Source of the DNA: Mobilitalea sp.
Lineage (GTDB): Bacteria; Bacillota_A; Clostridia; Lachnospirales; Lachnospiraceae
Assembly: GCA_029974875.1 (NCBI GenBank)
Contig: JARKQP010000918.1
Location: 1 to 8,226, forward strand
Reading direction: 5' to 3'
DNA length: 8,226 bases
The notes under the pieces were generated by a model. That model was not told the origin of the DNA. It made no database searches and saw nothing but the letters and a program-made list of their open reading frames with translations. Of this stretch, positions 6,665 to 8,226 are shown one piece after another. Position numbers and translations under genes: made by a program. The stretch's first letter is position 1. Each line of letters opens with the position of its first letter.

Positions 6665-8226
6665 TTATCGTATAATTGTACTATCTGTAAATGCTTCTTC
6701 GCCAATATATTCTACGGAAGCTGGAATGGATATTTCCTTTAGCTTGACGCAGTTCAAGAAAGCGAACATTTCTATCCGCTTAAGCCCTTCGCTCAAGTCT
6801 ACTTTTTTAAGGCTTCTGCAGTTTGAAAATGCACTGATTCCTATACTTTCCACATTTGAAGGAATGGTAATATCGGTCATGGCAATACAGTTGCCGAACA
6901 CCCCTTGGGAAATTGTTGTGATTGATTTGGAAAGTACAACTGTTTTTAATTTTTTACAATCATTAAAGGCCTTTTTTTCTATACTAACTACACTATCCGG
7001 AATTGTAATGGAGGTAAGGCTGTAGCAACCGTCAAAAGCACCTTTTCCAATGATTTTGAGGGAATTGGGAAGTTTAACGGATTGGAGCTTCGTGCAATAC
7101 CAAAAGGCTTCTCCCTTTATCTCGGTCACTTCCTTGGGAACCGTATAGGAAGTATAGGTATTGGGAAGAAACAGAAATGTTTTTCCGTTATTTCCAATCA
7201 CAGGGGATTCAATCGGCGTTCCGTCTCCGAATATATTATCTCCGTATTTGATATTCGTTTTGGGCAATACAATGCTCTTCATATTTTTGCAGCGGGCAAA
7301 GGCGCCATGTCCGATCTCCTTCACAGTCGATGGAATTGTTATTTTTTCCAGGTTGAAGCAATGCCAAAATGCATCAGCCCCTATAATACTTACCGATGCC
7401 GGTATTGTTATGGCCTCGACCTCACTAAAATCGAATGCGAGCGGCGCAATCTTCTTTACCGTGGAAGGAATGGTAAAGCTTTTGTAGCTTCTTGGAACGC
7501 TGACCAAGGTGGTTTTATTGTTAGCATAAATGGGGTTTTTGTCCAGAGGCGTACCTCTTAGCGCTGATCCTGAGATTTCCTCAATGTCTTCAGGCATATG
7601 AAAGCTTTTCAGGTTGGTGCAGCCGGCGAAGGCACCTGAGCCGATGACCTTTACACTCCCAGGTATTTTAACACTTTTTAGGACGGAGCATCCTGCAAAA
7701 GCACAGTCCTCTATGGTAACCAGGTTTTGTGGAAGCTTTAGGCTCTCAAGCTTTATACATGAGTCAAAAGCATAGTTTTGTATCGTTTCTACGGAATCCG
7801 GAAGTTCTATGATCTTTAAGGAGCTGCATTCACGAAAGCTGCTATCGCCAATATTCGTCACACCCTGTGGAATGGATATACTTGTCAGTCTTTCACATTG
7901 GTAAAATAAATAGTAGGGAATCTCCTTCAGGTTCTCGGGCATTCTGACCGTTTTCAATTCCTTGCAGCCATAAAACACCCCCCAGCCCAGTTCACGTATA
8001 CTGTCAGGCAGGTAAACTGATTTGATCCCTCCTTTAGTACGTCCTTCTTCGCTGAATGCAGAATCGCCAATGGCTGTCACCAAAGCCCCGTTAATCTTGT
8101 CCGGCACTTTCACATCAGTCGCATTACCCAGATACTTTGTTATCCGGAGACCAACCCACCTTGCCAGGAGGCCATCCCGTACACCATCGTAATCATAATA
8201 TTCATACTCAAAGTCTCCATAGGTCA
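6665..8226 (-). CDS. Secreted BspA-type leucine-rich-repeat protein, upstream copy (5' end cut by window)
   Basis: The reading frame is open from its TAA at 6665 to the window edge, giving 519 visible residues. The first start-like codon in the window, a GTG at 8113, is internal. In-frame sequence before it reads TYGDFEYEYYDYDG and then VGLRITKYLGNATD, matching the region of the downstream copy just after its signal peptide. Only the signal peptide and perhaps a few residues should therefore be missing. The protein is all BspA-type repeats with the same three-block plan and both conserved insertions (YANNKTTLVSVP, GNNGKTFLFLP). It aligns without gaps to the downstream copy at about 70% identity (343 of 488 by hand), except that it has eight extra residues (VRDGLLAR-like) after YDYDG. 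The C-terminus ends in a repeat, with no surface anchor. It is probably secreted; the ligand is unknown. Confidence 0.9.
   Translation of the reverse strand, partial: TYGDFEYEYYDYDGVRDGLLARWVGLRITKYLGNATDVKVPDKINGALVTAIGDSAFSEEGRTKGGIKSVYLPDSIRELGWGVFYGCKELKTVRMPENLKEIPYYLFYQCERLTSISIPQGVTNIGDSSFRECSSLKIIELPDSVETIQNYAFDSCIKLESLKLPQNLVTIEDCAFAGCSVLKSVKIPGSVKVIGSGAFAGCTNLKSFHMPEDIEEISGSALRGTPLDKNPIYANNKTTLVSVPRSYKSFTIPSTVKKIAPLAFDFSEVEAITIPASVSIIGADAFWHCFNLEKITIPSTVKEIGHGAFARCKNMKSIVLPKTNIKYGDNIFGDGTPIESPVIGNNGKTFLFLPNTYTSYTVPKEVTEIKGEAFWYCTKLQSVKLPNSLKIIGKGAFDGCYSLTSITIPDSVVSIEKKAFNDCKKLKTVVLSKSITTISQGVFGNCIAMTDITIPSNVESIGISAFSNCRSLKKVDLSEGLKRIEMFAFLNCVKLKEISIPASVEYIGEEAFTDSTIIR

Larger units (their letters stand above)
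4990..8226 (-). repeat. Tandem gene duplication of two LRR genes
   Basis: The two LRR genes are head-to-tail copies of the same gene, separated by 55 bp. The protein alignment is collinear and ungapped from YLGN to the terminal TII. Long stretches are identical in protein, for example the 21 residues encoded at about 5497-5559 and 7169-7230, where the DNA differs at six synonymous sites. Each copy also carries internal repeats of about 69 bp. Such repeats are substrates for recombination and may be an assembly hazard. Confidence 0.9.

Noticed and set aside
5410..7561. Plus-strand open frames of 100-159 codons opposite the LRR genes
   Set aside because: They are antisense to strong LRR coding sequence. 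The same frames stay open in both copies because the repeat codons recur. They lack family resemblance and ribosome binding sites.
4990..8226. Diversity-generating retroelement or CRISPR as explanation of the repeats
   Set aside because: No reverse transcriptase or template repeat is in the window, and the variable sites are spread over the whole protein rather than in one 3' block. The repeats are coding LRR units, not spaced identical repeats.

Overview
The window looks like chromosomal DNA of a low-to-mid GC Gram-positive anaerobe of the Clostridia, most likely a Lachnospiraceae-like bacterium. This rests on GGAGG-type ribosome binding sites, an L-box (lysine) riboswitch of the Firmicute type, a Gram-positive lipoprotein as the solute-binding protein, and BspA-type leucine-rich-repeat proteins. 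Species cannot be named from the sequence alone.

Layout. (1) Positions 17-1786, plus strand: a 589-residue polytopic membrane protein of the DUF4153 type, closed by a strong hairpin terminator (1813-1886). (2) Positions 1972-4886, plus strand: a complete polar amino acid ABC importer unit. A near-consensus promoter (TTGACA, 17 bp, TAATAT) drives a leader that folds as a lysine riboswitch ending in an intrinsic terminator. Then come the lipoprotein solute-binding protein, a strong intercistronic hairpin, the membrane permease and the ATPase. The riboswitch predicts that the substrate is lysine and that lysine shuts the operon off by premature termination. The hairpin after the binding-protein gene probably lowers permease and ATPase expression relative to the binding protein. 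(3) Positions 4938-4990: a hairpin that can serve as terminator in both directions between convergent units. (4) Positions 4990-8226, minus strand: two tandem, closely related secreted BspA-type leucine-rich-repeat proteins, 55 bp apart and probably co-transcribed. The upstream copy is cut by the window edge.

The most interesting pattern is in the tandem pair. The two proteins align without gaps over about 488 residues at about 70% identity (hand count). The differences are concentrated at the same few positions of each repeat, around the AF-x-x-C turn. Other blocks are identical in protein while differing synonymously in DNA. This looks like diversification of one face of the solenoid after duplication. 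I see no clearly new system, no RNA genes apart from the riboswitch, no CRISPR and no mobile element.
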